The notes under the pieces are model-generated. The model made no database searches and was not told the DNA's origin. It worked only from the letters and a program-made list of their open reading frames with translations. The translations under genes were made by a program, and so were the position numbers. From the NCBI RefSeq assembly GCF_016901135.1, contig NZ_JAFEVL010000010.1:62001-126000 (forward strand): a DNA stretch of 64,000 bases. Reading direction: 5' to 3'. How positions within the stretch are numbered: position 1 is the stretch's first letter; every line of letters starts with the position of its first letter. Positions 9,112 to 19,208 of the stretch are shown here, in pieces. The stretch is from Martinezella lusitana (GTDB lineage: Bacteria; Pseudomonadota; Alphaproteobacteria; Rhizobiales; Rhizobiaceae).

Positions 9112-9282
9112 GCGACTCTTGCAATGACGGGCGCGCTGGGCTCCAAATGCCCAGGCTGATTCGATGGTTTCAGGCTCACATGACTGCGCCTGTTCGATAC
9201 GGCGGAAGGGAACGAACGATTTGAACGACGGATGGATTGAGGCTTGGCAGAACACGTTCCTCTTTGAGGGAGCGGCCGACTG

Positions 9283-10374
9283 ATGGGCGCCTATATCCTG
9301 AGACGCCTGCTGCTGATGATCCCGACCATCGTCGGCATCATGGCCATTTCCTTCACCATCGTACAGTTCGCGCCCGGCGGCCCGGTCGAGCAGGTCATCG
9401 CGCAATTGACCGGCCAGGGCGACAACGCCACCGGCCGCCTTTCGGGCGGCACCGACATACTGGCCCAGCAGGCGACCGATGACAGCGGCTCGAAATATCG
9501 CGGCGCGCAGGGGCTCGATCCCGAGCTGATCGCCAAGCTCGACAAGCAGTTCGGCTTCGACAAGCCGCCGCTCGAGCGCTTCGGCCAGATGATGTGGAAC
9601 TATATCCGCTTCGATTTCGGCGAAAGCTTCTTCCGCAATACTTCGGTCATCGACCTCATCGGCCAGAAGCTGCCAGTGTCGATCTCGCTCGGCATCTGGA
9701 TCCTGATCTTCTCCTATGCCATTTCCATCCCGCTCGGCATCCGCAAGGCAGTGCAGGATGGATCGACCTTCGATGTCTGGACATCGGGCGTCATCATCAT
9801 CGGCTATGCCGTCCCGAGCTTCCTCTTCGGCATCATGCTGATCGTGCTGTTTGCCGGCGGCTCCTTCTTCGACTGGTTCCCGTTGCGCGGCCTCGTCTCG
9901 GATAATTTCGCCGATCTCAACTGGTGGCAGAAGATCCTCGATTATCTCTGGCATCTGGTGCTGCCGCTGATCTCGCTGTCTCTTGCCGCCTTTGCCACCA
10001 CGACGCTGCTCACCAAGAATTCCTTCATCGAGGAAATCAAGAAGCAGTATGTCACCACCGCTCGCGCCAAGGGCCTCAGCGAACGGCGCGTGCTCTATGG
10101 CCATGTCTTCCGAAACGCCATGCTGATCGTTATCGCCGGCTTTCCCGGCGCCTTCATCTCCGCCTTCTTCACCGGCTCGTTGCTGATCGAGAACATCTTC
10201 TCGCTGGATGGCCTCGGCCGCCTCAGCTATCTCTCCGTCGTCCAGCGCGACTATCCGGTGGTGTTTGCGACGCTCTTCATCTTTTCGCTGCTCGGCCTCG
10301 TCGTCAGCCTCGTTTCCGACCTGATCTACACCTGGATCGATCCACGCATCGACTTCGAGCGGAGGGATGTGTGA
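9283..10374 (+). CDS. yejB: peptide ABC transporter permease YejB
   Basis: Inner-membrane permease of 363 residues with the binding-protein-dependent transport fold: one N-terminal helix, a large periplasmic insert (about residues 40-130) and five further helices. The EAA-type loop that contacts the ATPase appears as [23 protein letters not shown] in the last third. The stop codon overlaps the yejE start (TGATG), so yejE translation is probably coupled. Partner of YejE in the heterodimeric channel. Confidence 0.94.
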   Translation: MGAYILRRLLLMIPTIVGIMAISFTIVQFAPGGPVEQVIAQLTGQGDNATGRLSGGTDILAQQATDDSGSKYRGAQGLDPELIAKLDKQFGFDKPPLERFGQMMWNYIRFDFGESFFRNTSVIDLIGQKLPVSISLGIWILIFSYAISIPLGIRKAVQDGSTFDVWTSGVIIIGYAVPSFLFGIMLIVLFAGGSFFDWFPLRGLVSDNFADLNWWQKILDYLWHLVLPLISLSLAAFATTTLLTKNSFIEEIKKQYVTTARAKGLSERRVLYGHVFRNAMLIVIAGFPGAFISAFFTGSLLIENIFSLDGLGRLSYLSVVQRDYPVVFATLFIFSLLGLVVSLVSDLIYTWIDPRIDFERRDV

Positions 10375-11528
10375 TGGATGCACGCAACCCTCCGGCAACC
10401 CCGACGACGGTAAAGCCGCCGCGCAAGGGGCTGTTCTCGCCGACCAACGTGCGCCGCTGGGAGAATTTCAAGGCGAACCGCCGCGGATACTGGTCGCTCT
10501 GGATCTTCTTGGTTCTGTTCGTCCTCACCCTCGGTGCGGAATTCATCGCCAACGACCGGCCGATCCTCGTCTCCTACAAGGGCGAGATCCTGACCCCGAT
10601 CTTCGTCGATTATCCGGAGGAGAAGTTCGGCGGCTTCCTGGCGCAGACGGACTACCGCGCGCAGGATATTCAGGATGAGATCAATGCCAATGGCTGGATG
10701 CTCTGGCCGCCGATCCACTATTCCTATCAGACCGCCAATTCCAACCTTCCCCAAGGAAAGTCGGCGCCGACCCCGCCATTCTGGATGATGAGCAAGGAGC
10801 AGCGCTGCTCCGGCTATGTGGGAGGTGTTGCCGACCCGAACTGCAACTGGAGCAATTTCAACTGGCTTGGAACCGACGACCAGGCGCGCGATGTGCTGGC
10901 TCGGCTGATCTACGGCTTCCGCATATCGGTGCTGTTCGGCCTGGTGCTCACCATCTGCTCGGCTGTTGTCGGCGTCTGCGCGGGGGCGGTGCAGGGTTAT
11001 TTCGGCGGATGGACAGACCTGTTGATGCAGCGCTTCATCGAGATCTGGTCGTCGATGCCGGTGCTCTATATCCTGCTGATCATCGCCTCGGTGCTGCCGC
11101 CCGGCTTCTTCATCCTTCTCGGCATATTATTGCTGTTTTCCTGGGTGGGTCTCGTCGGCGTCGTGCGCGCCGAATTCCTGCGGGCGCGCAATTTCGAATA
11201 TGTCCGTGCCGCCCGTGCGCTCGGTGTCGACAACCGCACCATCATGTACCGTCACCTGCTGCCGAATGCGATGGTCGCGACGCTGACCTTCGTCCCCTTC
11301 ATTCTGTCCGGTTCGATCTCCACCTTGACCTCGCTCGATTTCCTGGGCTTCGGCATGCCGCCCGGCTCGCCGTCGCTGGGTGAAATGATCGCCCAGGGCA
11401 AATCCAACCTCCAGGCTCCCTGGCTCGGGCTTTCGGCTTTCTTCACCATGTCGATCATGCTGTCGCTGCTGATTTTCATCGGCGAGGCCGTGCGTGATGC
11501 CTTCGATCCGAGGAAGACGTTCCGATGA
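10374..11528 (+). CDS. yejE: peptide ABC transporter permease YejE
   Basis: Second permease of the Yej importer, 384 residues starting [10 protein letters not shown]. The start at 10374 overlaps the yejB stop; a longer reading frame upstream is out of frame with yejB and antisense-like in composition, so it was not used. A cytoplasmic N-terminus is followed by a helix, a periplasmic insert with SGYVGGVADPNCNWSNFNWLGTDDQARD typical of YejE, then the permease domain with the EAA loop YVRAARALGVDNRTIMYRHLLPNAM (written in part). It ends with a four-base ATGA overlap onto yejF. Confidence 0.94.
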   Translation: MDARNPPATPTTVKPPRKGLFSPTNVRRWENFKANRRGYWSLWIFLVLFVLTLGAEFIANDRPILVSYKGEILTPIFVDYPEEKFGGFLAQTDYRAQDIQDEINANGWMLWPPIHYSYQTANSNLPQGKSAPTPPFWMMSKEQRCSGYVGGVADPNCNWSNFNWLGTDDQARDVLARLIYGFRISVLFGLVLTICSAVVGVCAGAVQGYFGGWTDLLMQRFIEIWSSMPVLYILLIIASVLPPGFFILLGILLLFSWVGLVGVVRAEFLRARNFEYVRAARALGVDNRTIMYRHLLPNAMVATLTFVPFILSGSISTLTSLDFLGFGMPPGSPSLGEMIAQGKSNLQAPWLGLSAFFTMSIMLSLLIFIGEAVRDAFDPRKTFR

Positions 11529-13162
11529 GCGAAAATTCCACTCCCTTGCTGTCCGTCCGCAATCTGTCCGTCGCCTTTCACCAGGGCGGGGGTACGTCGA
11601 CCGCCGTCGATGGCATCTCCTTCGATATCCGCAGGGGCGAGGTCTTGGCGCTGGTCGGCGAATCCGGCTCCGGCAAATCCGTCTCTGCCAATTCGATCCT
11701 GAAGCTGTTGCCCTATCCGGCCGCCAGCCACCCCTCAGGCGAGATCCTGTTCAAGGGCAAGGATCTCTTGAAGGCATCCGACAACGAGTTGCGCGCCGTG
11801 CGCGGCAACGACATCACCATGATCTTCCAGGAGCCGATGACCTCGCTCAATCCGCTCCATTCGATTGAGAAGCAGATCAGCGAGATTCTGGCCTTGCATC
11901 AGGGCATCGTCGGCCAGGCCGCCCGTAGCCGCACGCTGGAGCTCCTGAACCAGGTCGGTATCCGCGAGCCGGAAAAGCGCCTCAAGGCCTATCCGCACGA
12001 GCTGTCCGGCGGCCAGCGCCAGCGCGTAATGATCGCCATGGCGCTTGCCAATCGTCCCGAACTGCTGATCGCCGACGAACCGACGACGGCGCTCGATGTG
12101 ACGGTGCAGGCGCAGATCCTCGAACTGCTGCGGGATCTCAAGGGCGTGCATGGCATGTCGATGCTGTTCATCACCCATGACCTCGGCATCGTCCGCAAGT
12201 TCGCCGACCGCGTCTGCGTGATGACCAAGGGCCACATCGTCGAGACCGGCCTGGTCGAGGATGTCTTCACCCGGCCGCAGCATGAATACACCCGTCATCT
12301 GCTTGCCGCCGAGCCGCGCGGCGAGCCGCCGCTTGGCGACACCAGCAAGCCCGTGGTCATGGAAGGCAGTGATATTCGTGTCTGGTTCCCGATCAAGGCG
12401 GGCTTCATGCGCAAGGTCGTCGATCACGTGAAGGCGGTCGACGGCATCGATCTCAAGCTCAGGGCCGGCCAGACGCTCGGCGTCGTCGGCGAATCCGGCT
12501 CCGGCAAGACGACACTCGGCCTGGCGCTGGCCCGGCTCATTTCCTCCCAGGGGCGCATCGCCTTCGTCGGACAAGATATAGCCGGCTATTCCTTCCGCGA
12601 GATGCGGCCGCTCCGCAACCAGTTGCAGGTCGTCTTCCAGGACCCCTATGGTTCGCTGAGCCCGCGCATGTCGGTCGGCGAAATCATCGCCGAGGGGCTG
12701 AAGGTGCATGAACGGTCGCTTTCGGCTGAAGAGCGCGACCAGCGCGTCTGCTGGGCGCTGGAGGAAGTCGGCCTCGATCCGTCCACTCGCTGGCGTTTCC
12801 CGCACGAGTTTTCCGGCGGCCAACGCCAGCGCATCGCCATCGCCCGCGCCATGGTGCTGAAACCCCGTTTCGTCATGCTGGACGAGCCGACCTCGGCGCT
12901 CGATATGAGCGTGCAGGCGCAGGTGGTCGATCTCCTGCGCGATCTGCAGCGGCGGCACGACCTCGCCTATCTCTTCATCAGCCACGACCTGAAAGTGGTC
13001 AAGGCGCTTGCCAATGATTTGATCGTCATGCGGTTCGGCAAGGTCGTCGAGCAGGGCACCTCGGCCGATATTTTCCGCGCGCCGAAAGAGGATTATACCA
13101 AGGCGCTTCTCGCCGCCGCCTTCAACATCGAGGCGGTGCCCACCGCCGCTATCCAGCAGTGA
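11525..13162 (+). CDS. yejF: peptide ABC transporter, double ATPase YejF
   Basis: Cytoplasmic ATPase that powers YejABE. The 545 residues contain two complete nucleotide-binding domains: the first with Walker A GESGSGKS (45-52), [12 protein letters not shown] and [12 protein letters not shown]; the second with Walker A GESGSGKT (about 320), [12 protein letters not shown] and [10 protein letters not shown]. An oligopeptide-transporter C-terminal segment follows each domain. Start and stop both overlap neighbours by four bases (ATGA with yejE, GTGA with ghrA), so the genes form one tightly coupled unit. Confidence 0.95.
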   Translation: MSENSTPLLSVRNLSVAFHQGGGTSTAVDGISFDIRRGEVLALVGESGSGKSVSANSILKLLPYPAASHPSGEILFKGKDLLKASDNELRAVRGNDITMIFQEPMTSLNPLHSIEKQISEILALHQGIVGQAARSRTLELLNQVGIREPEKRLKAYPHELSGGQRQRVMIAMALANRPELLIADEPTTALDVTVQAQILELLRDLKGVHGMSMLFITHDLGIVRKFADRVCVMTKGHIVETGLVEDVFTRPQHEYTRHLLAAEPRGEPPLGDTSKPVVMEGSDIRVWFPIKAGFMRKVVDHVKAVDGIDLKLRAGQTLGVVGESGSGKTTLGLALARLISSQGRIAFVGQDIAGYSFREMRPLRNQLQVVFQDPYGSLSPRMSVGEIIAEGLKVHERSLSAEERDQRVCWALEEVGLDPSTRWRFPHEFSGGQRQRIAIARAMVLKPRFVMLDEPTSALDMSVQAQVVDLLRDLQRRHDLAYLFISHDLKVVKALANDLIVMRFGKVVEQGTSADIFRAPKEDYTKALLAAAFNIEAVPTAAIQQ

Positions 13163-14133
13163 AGACCATCGCAATGCCCGCCAAAAAACCCGTTCTCGTC
13201 GACCTCAAATTCAATCCCGCGACAGTCGCCAAAGCGCTCGAGACCGCCTTTGCGGATCGAGGCAGCATCAATCTGGCCGATCCCGCCAGCAAGGGCGCGG
13301 ATCTGAGCCATGTCGACTATGCGCTTCTGTGGAAGCCGGATGCCGACCTTTTTGAGCGTGCGCCCAATCTCAAGGTCATCTTTTCGGGCGGCGCCGGCGT
13401 CGATTCGATGATGTCGATTGCCGGCCTGCCGGATATTCCGATCGTCCGTTTCGTCGATCGCAGCCTGACAACGCGCATGAGCGAATGGGTCGTGATGCAA
13501 TGCCTCATGCACCTGCGTGATGTCCCCGGACATTTCAGGAATCAGCGTCAGCGCATCTGGGCTCAGCAGCAAGGCCCCGAGGCGGGTGATGTCACCGTCG
13601 GCGTCATGGGCCTTGGCGTGCTCGGCTGCGATGCCGCCGCCAAGCTGAAGGTCATGGGTTTCAACGTCATCGGCTGGTCCCGCAACAAGAAACAGATCGA
13701 TGGCATGGAAACCTTCGATGCCGACGAGCTGGATGCCTTTCTCGCACGGACCGATATTCTGGTCGGGCTGCTGCCGCTGACGCCGGAAACAACTGGGCTA
13801 TACGACGCCTCGCTCTTTTCCAGGCTTCGCCGCGACGGCGCTCTCGGCAAACCGGTGTTCATCAATGCCGGCCGCGGCAAGAGCCAGGTCCAGGCCGATA
13901 TCGCCTCGGCGATCAGGACTGGCGTGCTTGGCGGAGCATCGCTCGACGTCTTTACAGTCGAGCCTTTGGCGGCGGACGATCCCCTCTGGGGTCTGGAAAA
14001 TGTCATCATCACGCCGCATGATTCCGCCATGTCGGAGGAAAGAGCGCTGTTCCGCTATGTCGAGGAACAGATCACCCGCTTCGAACGCGGTGAGCCGCTG
14101 CTGCATCTGGTGGATCGCGGCCGGGGTTACTAG
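13159..14133 (+). CDS. ghrA: glyoxylate/hydroxypyruvate reductase A
   Basis: NAD(P)H-dependent reductase of 2-keto acids (glyoxylate, hydroxypyruvate), D-2-hydroxyacid dehydrogenase family. The 324-residue protein has the Rossmann segment VGVMGLGVLG (about 150), the INAGRGK stretch with the substrate arginine region, the DVFTVEPL glutamate and the TPHDSA histidine of the family. The start is GTG 13159 in a GTGA overlap with yejF; ATG 13174 is an alternative. Its coupling to a peptide importer is unexplained by function. The stop codon TAG is the first three bases of a RIME-like element. Confidence 0.88.
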   Translation: MKTIAMPAKKPVLVDLKFNPATVAKALETAFADRGSINLADPASKGADLSHVDYALLWKPDADLFERAPNLKVIFSGGAGVDSMMSIAGLPDIPIVRFVDRSLTTRMSEWVVMQCLMHLRDVPGHFRNQRQRIWAQQQGPEAGDVTVGVMGLGVLGCDAAAKLKVMGFNVIGWSRNKKQIDGMETFDADELDAFLARTDILVGLLPLTPETTGLYDASLFSRLRRDGALGKPVFINAGRGKSQVQADIASAIRTGVLGGASLDVFTVEPLAADDPLWGLENVIITPHDSAMSEERALFRYVEEQITRFERGEPLLHLVDRGRGY

Positions 14134-14235
14134 AGCAATTCCAGGAAAAGTGCGCAGCGGTTTTCCGTCCGGAATTGCGTAAAAATAAATAGATAGAGCG
14201 GTTTGGCGATTCCTTGAATCGCTGAACCGCTCTAA
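14131..14235. repeat. RIME1-like intergenic palindromic element, copy 2
   Basis: 105 bases starting TAGAGCAATTCC. The first half is nearly identical to 219-266. The second half is a long palindrome, TAGAGCGGTT...AACCGCTCTA, with 17 of 19 arm positions matching. The first TAG is the ghrA stop codon. It may also end ghrA transcription. Confidence 0.78.
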
Positions 14236-14480
14236 CCCTCGCTGGAATGGCCGCTGCCGACCACTATATCATTCGGCATTGGCAGCTATGGAGCTCGTGG
14301 GCAGAGTTCAGCCGTGCCCGGGCATGTTCGAAAGTGGTGCCGTCGCTTTGGCATCAATTTTCTTTCAGTGACTGGACTTTCGCTCAACATTTTTTGATAA
14401 CAGGCACGATATACGCGTGCCGATGTGTCGGCAGGCGGCAAGCATGACGTCCGCAGGGCAGGAGACGGGGCAGGAACGAC
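14236..14480. other. non-coding leader region before pncB
   Basis: No gene is supported here. The region becomes AT-rich around 14360-14405. It holds the inverted repeat GGCACG-N7-CGTGCC (14403-14421), about 60 bases before the pncB start. The pncB promoter is probably in this stretch, but no clear -35/-10 pair was found. Confidence 0.5.
14403..14421. promoter_or_regulatory. palindrome upstream of pncB
   Basis: GGCACG (14403-14408) and CGTGCC (14416-14421) form a symmetric 19-base site with a 7-base centre. Its place before an NAD-salvage gene suggests an operator, but no regulator can be named from sequence. Confidence 0.4.
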
Positions 14481-15785
14481 ATGACGAAGACGGATATCGC
14501 CACCCGCGTCTATAACCATACCTGGAAGCTCGATCCGATCATCCGCAGCCTGATCGATACGGATTTCTATAAGCTTCTGATGCTCCAGATGATCTGGAAG
14601 CTGTATCCGGATGTCGACGCAACCTTCTCCTTGATCAATCGCACCAAGAGCGTCCGGCTCGCGGAGGTGATCGATGAGAGGGAATTGCGCGAACAGCTCG
14701 ATCACGCGCGTACGCTGAGGCTTTCGAAGAAGGAAATGATCTGGCTTGCGGGTAATAGCTTCTACGGCCGCGCCCAGATCTTCGAACCGGAATTCCTCAC
14801 CTGGCTGTCGAACTTCCAACTGCCGGACTATGAACTGTCGAAGCGTGACGGCCAGTATATTCTCGACTTCCACGGCTCGTGGAAGGAAACGACTATGTGG
14901 GAAATCCCGGCGCTCGCCATCATCAACGAGCTTCGCTCGCGCACGGCGCTGAAAGCGCTCGGGCCTTTCACGCTCGATGTGCTCTATGCGCGCGCCAAGG
15001 CGAAGATGTGGGAAAAGGTCGAGCGGCTGAGAGAGCTGCCGGGCCTGCGCATTTCCGATTTCGGTACGCGCCGTCGTCATAGTTTCCTCTGGCAGCGCTG
15101 GTGCGTCGAGGCGCTGAAGGAAGGCGTGCCGCACGCTTTCACCGGCACGAGCAATGTGCTGCTCGCCATGGATTCCGATCTCGAAGCTGTCGGTACCAAT
15201 GCGCATGAATTGCCGATGGTTGCGGCCGCTCTCGCCAAGAATGACGAAGAGCTCGGCAAGGCGCCCTACAAGGTGCTGCGCGACTGGAACCGCCTCTATG
15301 GCGGCAACCTTCTGGTGGTTCTGCCCGATGCCTTCGGTACCGCCTCGTTCCTGCGCGATGCACCGGAATGGGTGGCCGACTGGACCGGCTTCCGTCCCGA
15401 CAGCGCGCCGCCCATCGAAGGTGGCGAGAAGATCATCGACTGGTGGAAGAAGATGGGTCGCGATCCGCGCCAGAAGCTGCTGATCTTCTCCGACGGCCTC
15501 GATGTCAATGCGATCATCGATACCTACAAGCATTTCGACGGCCGCGTCCGCATGAGCTTCGGCTGGGGCACCAATCTTACCAACGATTTCGCCGGCTGCG
15601 CGCCGACCGAGCTCAAGGGCCTCAACCCCATTTCCATCGTCTGCAAGGTCATCGAGGCCAACGGCCGCCCGGCCGTCAAGCTCTCGGACAATCCGCAGAA
15701 GGCGACAGGCGAACCGGCGGAAGTCGAGCGCTATCTGAAGTTCTTCGGCGCCGAGGATCGCATCGATCAGGAAGTGCTGGTGTAG
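14481..15785 (+). CDS. pncB: nicotinate phosphoribosyltransferase
   Basis: Makes nicotinate mononucleotide from nicotinic acid and PRPP in NAD salvage (Preiss-Handler route). The 434-residue length is normal for the proteobacterial type. The N-terminus has [20 protein letters not shown] and, further on, GTNAHELP with His242, in the position of the histidine that is phosphorylated in the family, are intact. [10 protein letters not shown] near residue 360 binds phosphate. The ATG follows CAGGAACGAC. The stop TAG is shared with the start of another RIME-like element. Confidence 0.95.
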   Translation: MTKTDIATRVYNHTWKLDPIIRSLIDTDFYKLLMLQMIWKLYPDVDATFSLINRTKSVRLAEVIDERELREQLDHARTLRLSKKEMIWLAGNSFYGRAQIFEPEFLTWLSNFQLPDYELSKRDGQYILDFHGSWKETTMWEIPALAIINELRSRTALKALGPFTLDVLYARAKAKMWEKVERLRELPGLRISDFGTRRRHSFLWQRWCVEALKEGVPHAFTGTSNVLLAMDSDLEAVGTNAHELPMVAAALAKNDEELGKAPYKVLRDWNRLYGGNLLVVLPDAFGTASFLRDAPEWVADWTGFRPDSAPPIEGGEKIIDWWKKMGRDPRQKLLIFSDGLDVNAIIDTYKHFDGRVRMSFGWGTNLTNDFAGCAPTELKGLNPISIVCKVIEANGRPAVKLSDNPQKATGEPAEVERYLKFFGAEDRIDQEVLV

Positions 15786-15866
15786 AGCGTTTTCGTCCGG
15801 AATTGCCTGAAAATAGCGCCACTAGAGCGATCGAGCGATTCCGTGAAAAGCTTGATCGCTCTAGTG
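15783..15866. repeat. partial RIME-like element between convergent pncB and DUF1444 gene
   Basis: Starts TAGAGCG at the pncB stop, keeps only the right arm (TCCGGAATTGCC) of the first palindrome, and has a perfect second palindrome with 13-base arms CACTAGAGCGATC (15820-15832) and GATCGCTCTAGTG (15854-15866). The arms supply the stop codon of the convergent gene (15861-15863). It could act as a two-way terminator. Confidence 0.65.
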
Positions 15867-16814
15867 GAGCTTAGCTGCCGCTATCGGCGCCACGCGTTTG
15901 AACAGCGTCCACCTGCCGTTCTCCCAACGATACTGATCCGGCGAAATAACGTAGGGCACCTCGCTGAGATCGGCGCTGATCAGCTCCAGCAGCTGCAGGC
16001 CCAGGGTGTCGTTTTCATGGGTGAAGAAGACCTTGTCGCGTGAAAGAAATGCCGCGACCGGCGCCGCTCCGCCGGATTGCTCCTGCACCTGCGCCCAGAA
16101 ATTCGGCAGGAAAGCGATGCTGGATTCGAACTGGCCGTCCACCTCGACATATTGAAAGCGGCTGCGCTTGGCGACCTGCACGCCGGTCTTGTCGAGGAAT
16201 TTCTGCAGGTTGAGCTGTGCCAGCGCGGCCAGTTCCTCGGCGTCGATACCCCAGCTTTCGAGCGCCGTCGACATCACGTAGCTGACCGTGGTTTCGCCGT
16301 TGACGGCGAAGAGCTTGATCAGGTTTTCCGCCTCGTCGAGATAGACGAATTGCGGCGGATCGGGTTCGTCCTTGACGGCCTGGATCATCTGTCGCCGCGC
16401 CACGTCAACAAAATCGCGCGCCTTCAAGACCGGCAGGATCTTGGCGAGCTCGTCGCCGTCATCAATGGCTTCGGTCATGTTGAGATAGTTCATCAGCGCC
16501 TGCGCGCGGACTTGTCCGCGCTTCTCGCGCAGCGCCAGCAACGCATTGCTCAGGAATTTCGTCATCGTGTCGCCATTGCGGCTGTGCAGCGTCAGGCTGC
16601 CGGCGCCGGCATCATAGTCGATCCTGATCAGGTCGCCGAAAAACGGCAGCCGCTCCTGCAGATAGGCCGCAAAGCGGGCTTCGTCCTGCAAAGCTTCGTC
16701 TGGAATGTTCAGATCGAGCGTCTTGACTGGCGTGGCGCTCACCGGTTCGGTTGCCGAGAGCCTCTGCTCGGGTTGCTTGCCTTTACCGAAGAGCTTTTTC
16801 AGGAAATTGAACAC
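15861..16814 (-). CDS. DUF1444-type conserved protein (YtpQ-like)
   Basis: A 317-residue protein of no assigned function, similar in layout to the DUF1444 family. It starts with a short basic, hydrophobic N-terminus (MFNFLKKLFGKGK), then a mixed alpha/beta body with many acidic residues and no recognisable catalytic motif. GTG 16814 was chosen because GGGGACGCGC precedes it; the open frame continues upstream but there overlaps the start region of the divergent MscS gene. It is convergent with pncB and divergent from the channel gene (174-base gap). Family assignment is from memory of its general pattern and is moderate. Confidence 0.65.
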   Translation of the reverse strand: MFNFLKKLFGKGKQPEQRLSATEPVSATPVKTLDLNIPDEALQDEARFAAYLQERLPFFGDLIRIDYDAGAGSLTLHSRNGDTMTKFLSNALLALREKRGQVRAQALMNYLNMTEAIDDGDELAKILPVLKARDFVDVARRQMIQAVKDEPDPPQFVYLDEAENLIKLFAVNGETTVSYVMSTALESWGIDAEELAALAQLNLQKFLDKTGVQVAKRSRFQYVEVDGQFESSIAFLPNFWAQVQEQSGGAAPVAAFLSRDKVFFTHENDTLGLQLLELISADLSEVPYVISPDQYRWENGRWTLFKRVAPIAAAKLH

Positions 16815-16988
16815 GCGCGTCCCCGAGCACCAAACGGTATTGCCGGAGAACCTAGCGCGGCAACCGCTCCGGGGCAATGCCAACGGCGACGATCGCGCCA
16901 TCAGCGTAAGTGCCTGCTTGCCCGCATAAAAAAGGCGTATAGTCTGCAAAAACGGGCCGGCGGCCCGATTGCGGGAAGGGCAGCGCAT

Positions 16989-19151
16989 ATGAAGAGTGTC
17001 GGGGGTAGCAGGCTGTCGATCAGGACACTGCTTTTGTGTTTTTTTGCATTGGCCGCGCCTCTCACAGCGCTTGCGCAAAACACGGCTGCGACACAACCGC
17101 CGCCGCCGCCGCCGGAAAAGGTTCGCGAACTCATTCAGCTGATGAACGAGCCGGAGGTCAAGCAATGGCTTGGTGCCCAGCTGAACGATCAACCCGCCGC
17201 CAGCGATCCCGGAACGTCCGACAATGACCAGATGTCCGTCCTGTCCGGCATGCTCGGCCATACGCGGCATCATCTGGAGGTCGTATCCGGCGCCGGGATG
17301 ACGTTGCCTTACGAGGTGATGACGGCCTCCGAAAAGCTTGAAAGAGAAGGCAGGGCGGTTGGTGTCCTGCGCATTATCATCCAGATCGTGATCCTTTTTT
17401 TCCTGGGACTTGTGGCAGAGCTCGCCGTTGCGCGCTTCATCAATACCAAGCACATGCAACGCACCGAAAGGGCTGCCGGCATCGAGACCGAGTTACAGGC
17501 TGCCCGGTTCCAGTTTTTGGGCGGGGTTGTGCCTGCGATCATTCATGCTCTGGTGACGCTGGTTCCGCTGCTCGCTTTCGATTGGCCGCCGGCCATCGAA
17601 AGCTTCGCCATCGCCTGTGTCATTGCGCTGGTTTCCATCAGGCTCGTGATTTCCATCGGCAAACTGCTGATGGAGTTGATCGCCATGCGCCGAACGAACG
17701 ATGTTCTGGACGAGGATAGCGGTACCGCCCGCATAGCCGAACGGCGGCACGTGGCAAGATACTGGTATCGGCGATGCACCCTGTTTGCTGTCTATTTTGC
17801 CTGTGGTTGGGCGATCATGCAGGCTGTCACGTCACTCGAATTTTCCGCCGGCGCCCGGGATCTCATCGGCTATGCACTCGGCATCGGCCTGTTTCTGATC
17901 GCCGTGACGGCCGTGTGGTCAAGACCCGTCGCGTCGGAGGAACGTGGGGCGAAGACGATTTCCTGGCTATTGACGATTTTCTTCGTGGCCCTCTGGTGCC
18001 TGTGGGTCGCCGGTTTCGACGGCCTTCTCTGGCTCGGCATCTATGCGATCCTGTTGCCGCGCGTTCTCTCGGTATCCACGCGGGCCATCGAGGCGCTGCA
18101 TGATGCGGCCGATGGCATTTTCGGCGCCGGCAAGTTGGCAACCGTGCTTCTCGATCGCGGCGTGCGCGCGCTGATCATCACCTTCGCGGTCCTCTGGCTG
18201 GGGCGGATGCTGGGTGTCGAGGCCTACGCGATGATGAGCGGCAGTGAATCAATCATCGGGCGAATCGCGCGCGGCGTTCTGGGCGGCATCGTCATCCTGC
18301 TGGTCGCCGATCTCGTCTGGCATCTGATGAAAACCTATATCGACGCCAAGCTGATGGAATCCTTGCCCGCCGACAGCGATTCCGAGGAGATGAAGGCGAG
18401 TCGCGCCCGGTTGCAGACGCTGCTGCCGATCTTCCGCAATATCCTTGCGGTCGTTATCGTAATCATCGCGATCATGATGGTGCTGTCGGGGCTCGGTGTC
18501 CAGATCGCACCGCTGATCGCCGGTGCCGGCGTCGTCGGCGTAGCGGTCGGTTTCGGCGCCCAGGCCATCGTCAAGGATGTCATCAGCGGCATCTTCTATC
18601 TTTGGGACGATGCCTTCCGTGTCGGAGAATACATAGAAAGCGGCAATCACAAGGGCGTGGTGGAGTCTTTCAGCCTGCGCTCGGTCAAGCTGCGTCACCA
18701 GCGCGGGCCGCTGGCGACCATCCCCTTCGGCTCGCTCGGCGCGGTCAACAACATGAACCGCGATTGGGCAATCGATAAGATCATCGTCAAGGTCACATAC
18801 GATACCGATCTGGTGAAGATGAAGCGGATCATCAAGGATATCGGCCAGCGCCTGCTCGACGATCCCGAACTGGCGCCGAGCATCATCCAGACGCTGAAGA
18901 TGAAGGGTGTCGAACAGTTCGGCGATTTCGCGATCGAGATCAGGCTGGCGTTCACCGCCAAGCCCAACGAAGTCTCTGTCATCCGCCGCAGCGCGCTGGC
19001 GCTGATCAAGCAGGCCTTCGATGAAAACGGCATTCAGTTCGCCTTCCCGACCGTGCAGGTGGCAAGTGACAAGGATGCTCCCGCCGCCGCTGCCCGGCAG
19101 CTCGTCGAGATGCGTGCTGCAACCGTCGACGGCGCGCAGCAAGCGGGTTAG
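16989..19151 (+). CDS. large MscS-family mechanosensitive ion channel
   Basis: Inner-membrane channel that opens under membrane tension in hypo-osmotic shock. The 720-residue protein has a signal-like N-terminus (about 1-30), a short periplasmic stretch with a poly-proline run, then about ten membrane segments. The C-terminal third carries the MscS core: pore helix GAGVVGVAVGFGAQAIVKDVISG (about 513-535, in part) and the beta domain with FRVGEYIE and RGPLATIPFG. The start at 16989 has GGAAGGG upstream; the frame upstream of it is antisense to the DUF1444 gene. It resembles multi-helix MscS paralogues rather than the 3-helix MscS. Confidence 0.9.
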   Translation: MKSVGGSRLSIRTLLLCFFALAAPLTALAQNTAATQPPPPPPEKVRELIQLMNEPEVKQWLGAQLNDQPAASDPGTSDNDQMSVLSGMLGHTRHHLEVVSGAGMTLPYEVMTASEKLEREGRAVGVLRIIIQIVILFFLGLVAELAVARFINTKHMQRTERAAGIETELQAARFQFLGGVVPAIIHALVTLVPLLAFDWPPAIESFAIACVIALVSIRLVISIGKLLMELIAMRRTNDVLDEDSGTARIAERRHVARYWYRRCTLFAVYFACGWAIMQAVTSLEFSAGARDLIGYALGIGLFLIAVTAVWSRPVASEERGAKTISWLLTIFFVALWCLWVAGFDGLLWLGIYAILLPRVLSVSTRAIEALHDAADGIFGAGKLATVLLDRGVRALIITFAVLWLGRMLGVEAYAMMSGSESIIGRIARGVLGGIVILLVADLVWHLMKTYIDAKLMESLPADSDSEEMKASRARLQTLLPIFRNILAVVIVIIAIMMVLSGLGVQIAPLIAGAGVVGVAVGFGAQAIVKDVISGIFYLWDDAFRVGEYIESGNHKGVVESFSLRSVKLRHQRGPLATIPFGSLGAVNNMNRDWAIDKIIVKVTYDTDLVKMKRIIKDIGQRLLDDPELAPSIIQTLKMKGVEQFGDFAIEIRLAFTAKPNEVSVIRRSALALIKQAFDENGIQFAFPTVQVASDKDAPAAAARQLVEMRAATVDGAQQAG

Positions 19152-19208
19152 CGCCCGCTGGCCCGCCGAGGCAAGCAATGGAACTAGCGAATTTCGTTTA
19201 CCTCGGTG

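Noticed and set aside
8941..10398. Antisense open frame (about 485 codons) opposite yejA end and yejB
   Set aside because: Composition is rich in Asp, Glu, Arg and His as expected of a reverse reading of membrane-protein codons; no family seen.
11735..13174. Antisense open frame opposite yejF
   Set aside because: Mirror of a highly biased coding gene; no domain.
16077..16988. Long N-terminal extension of the MscS-family gene
   Set aside because: It is antisense to the DUF1444 gene; the signal peptide and ribosome site place the start at 16989.
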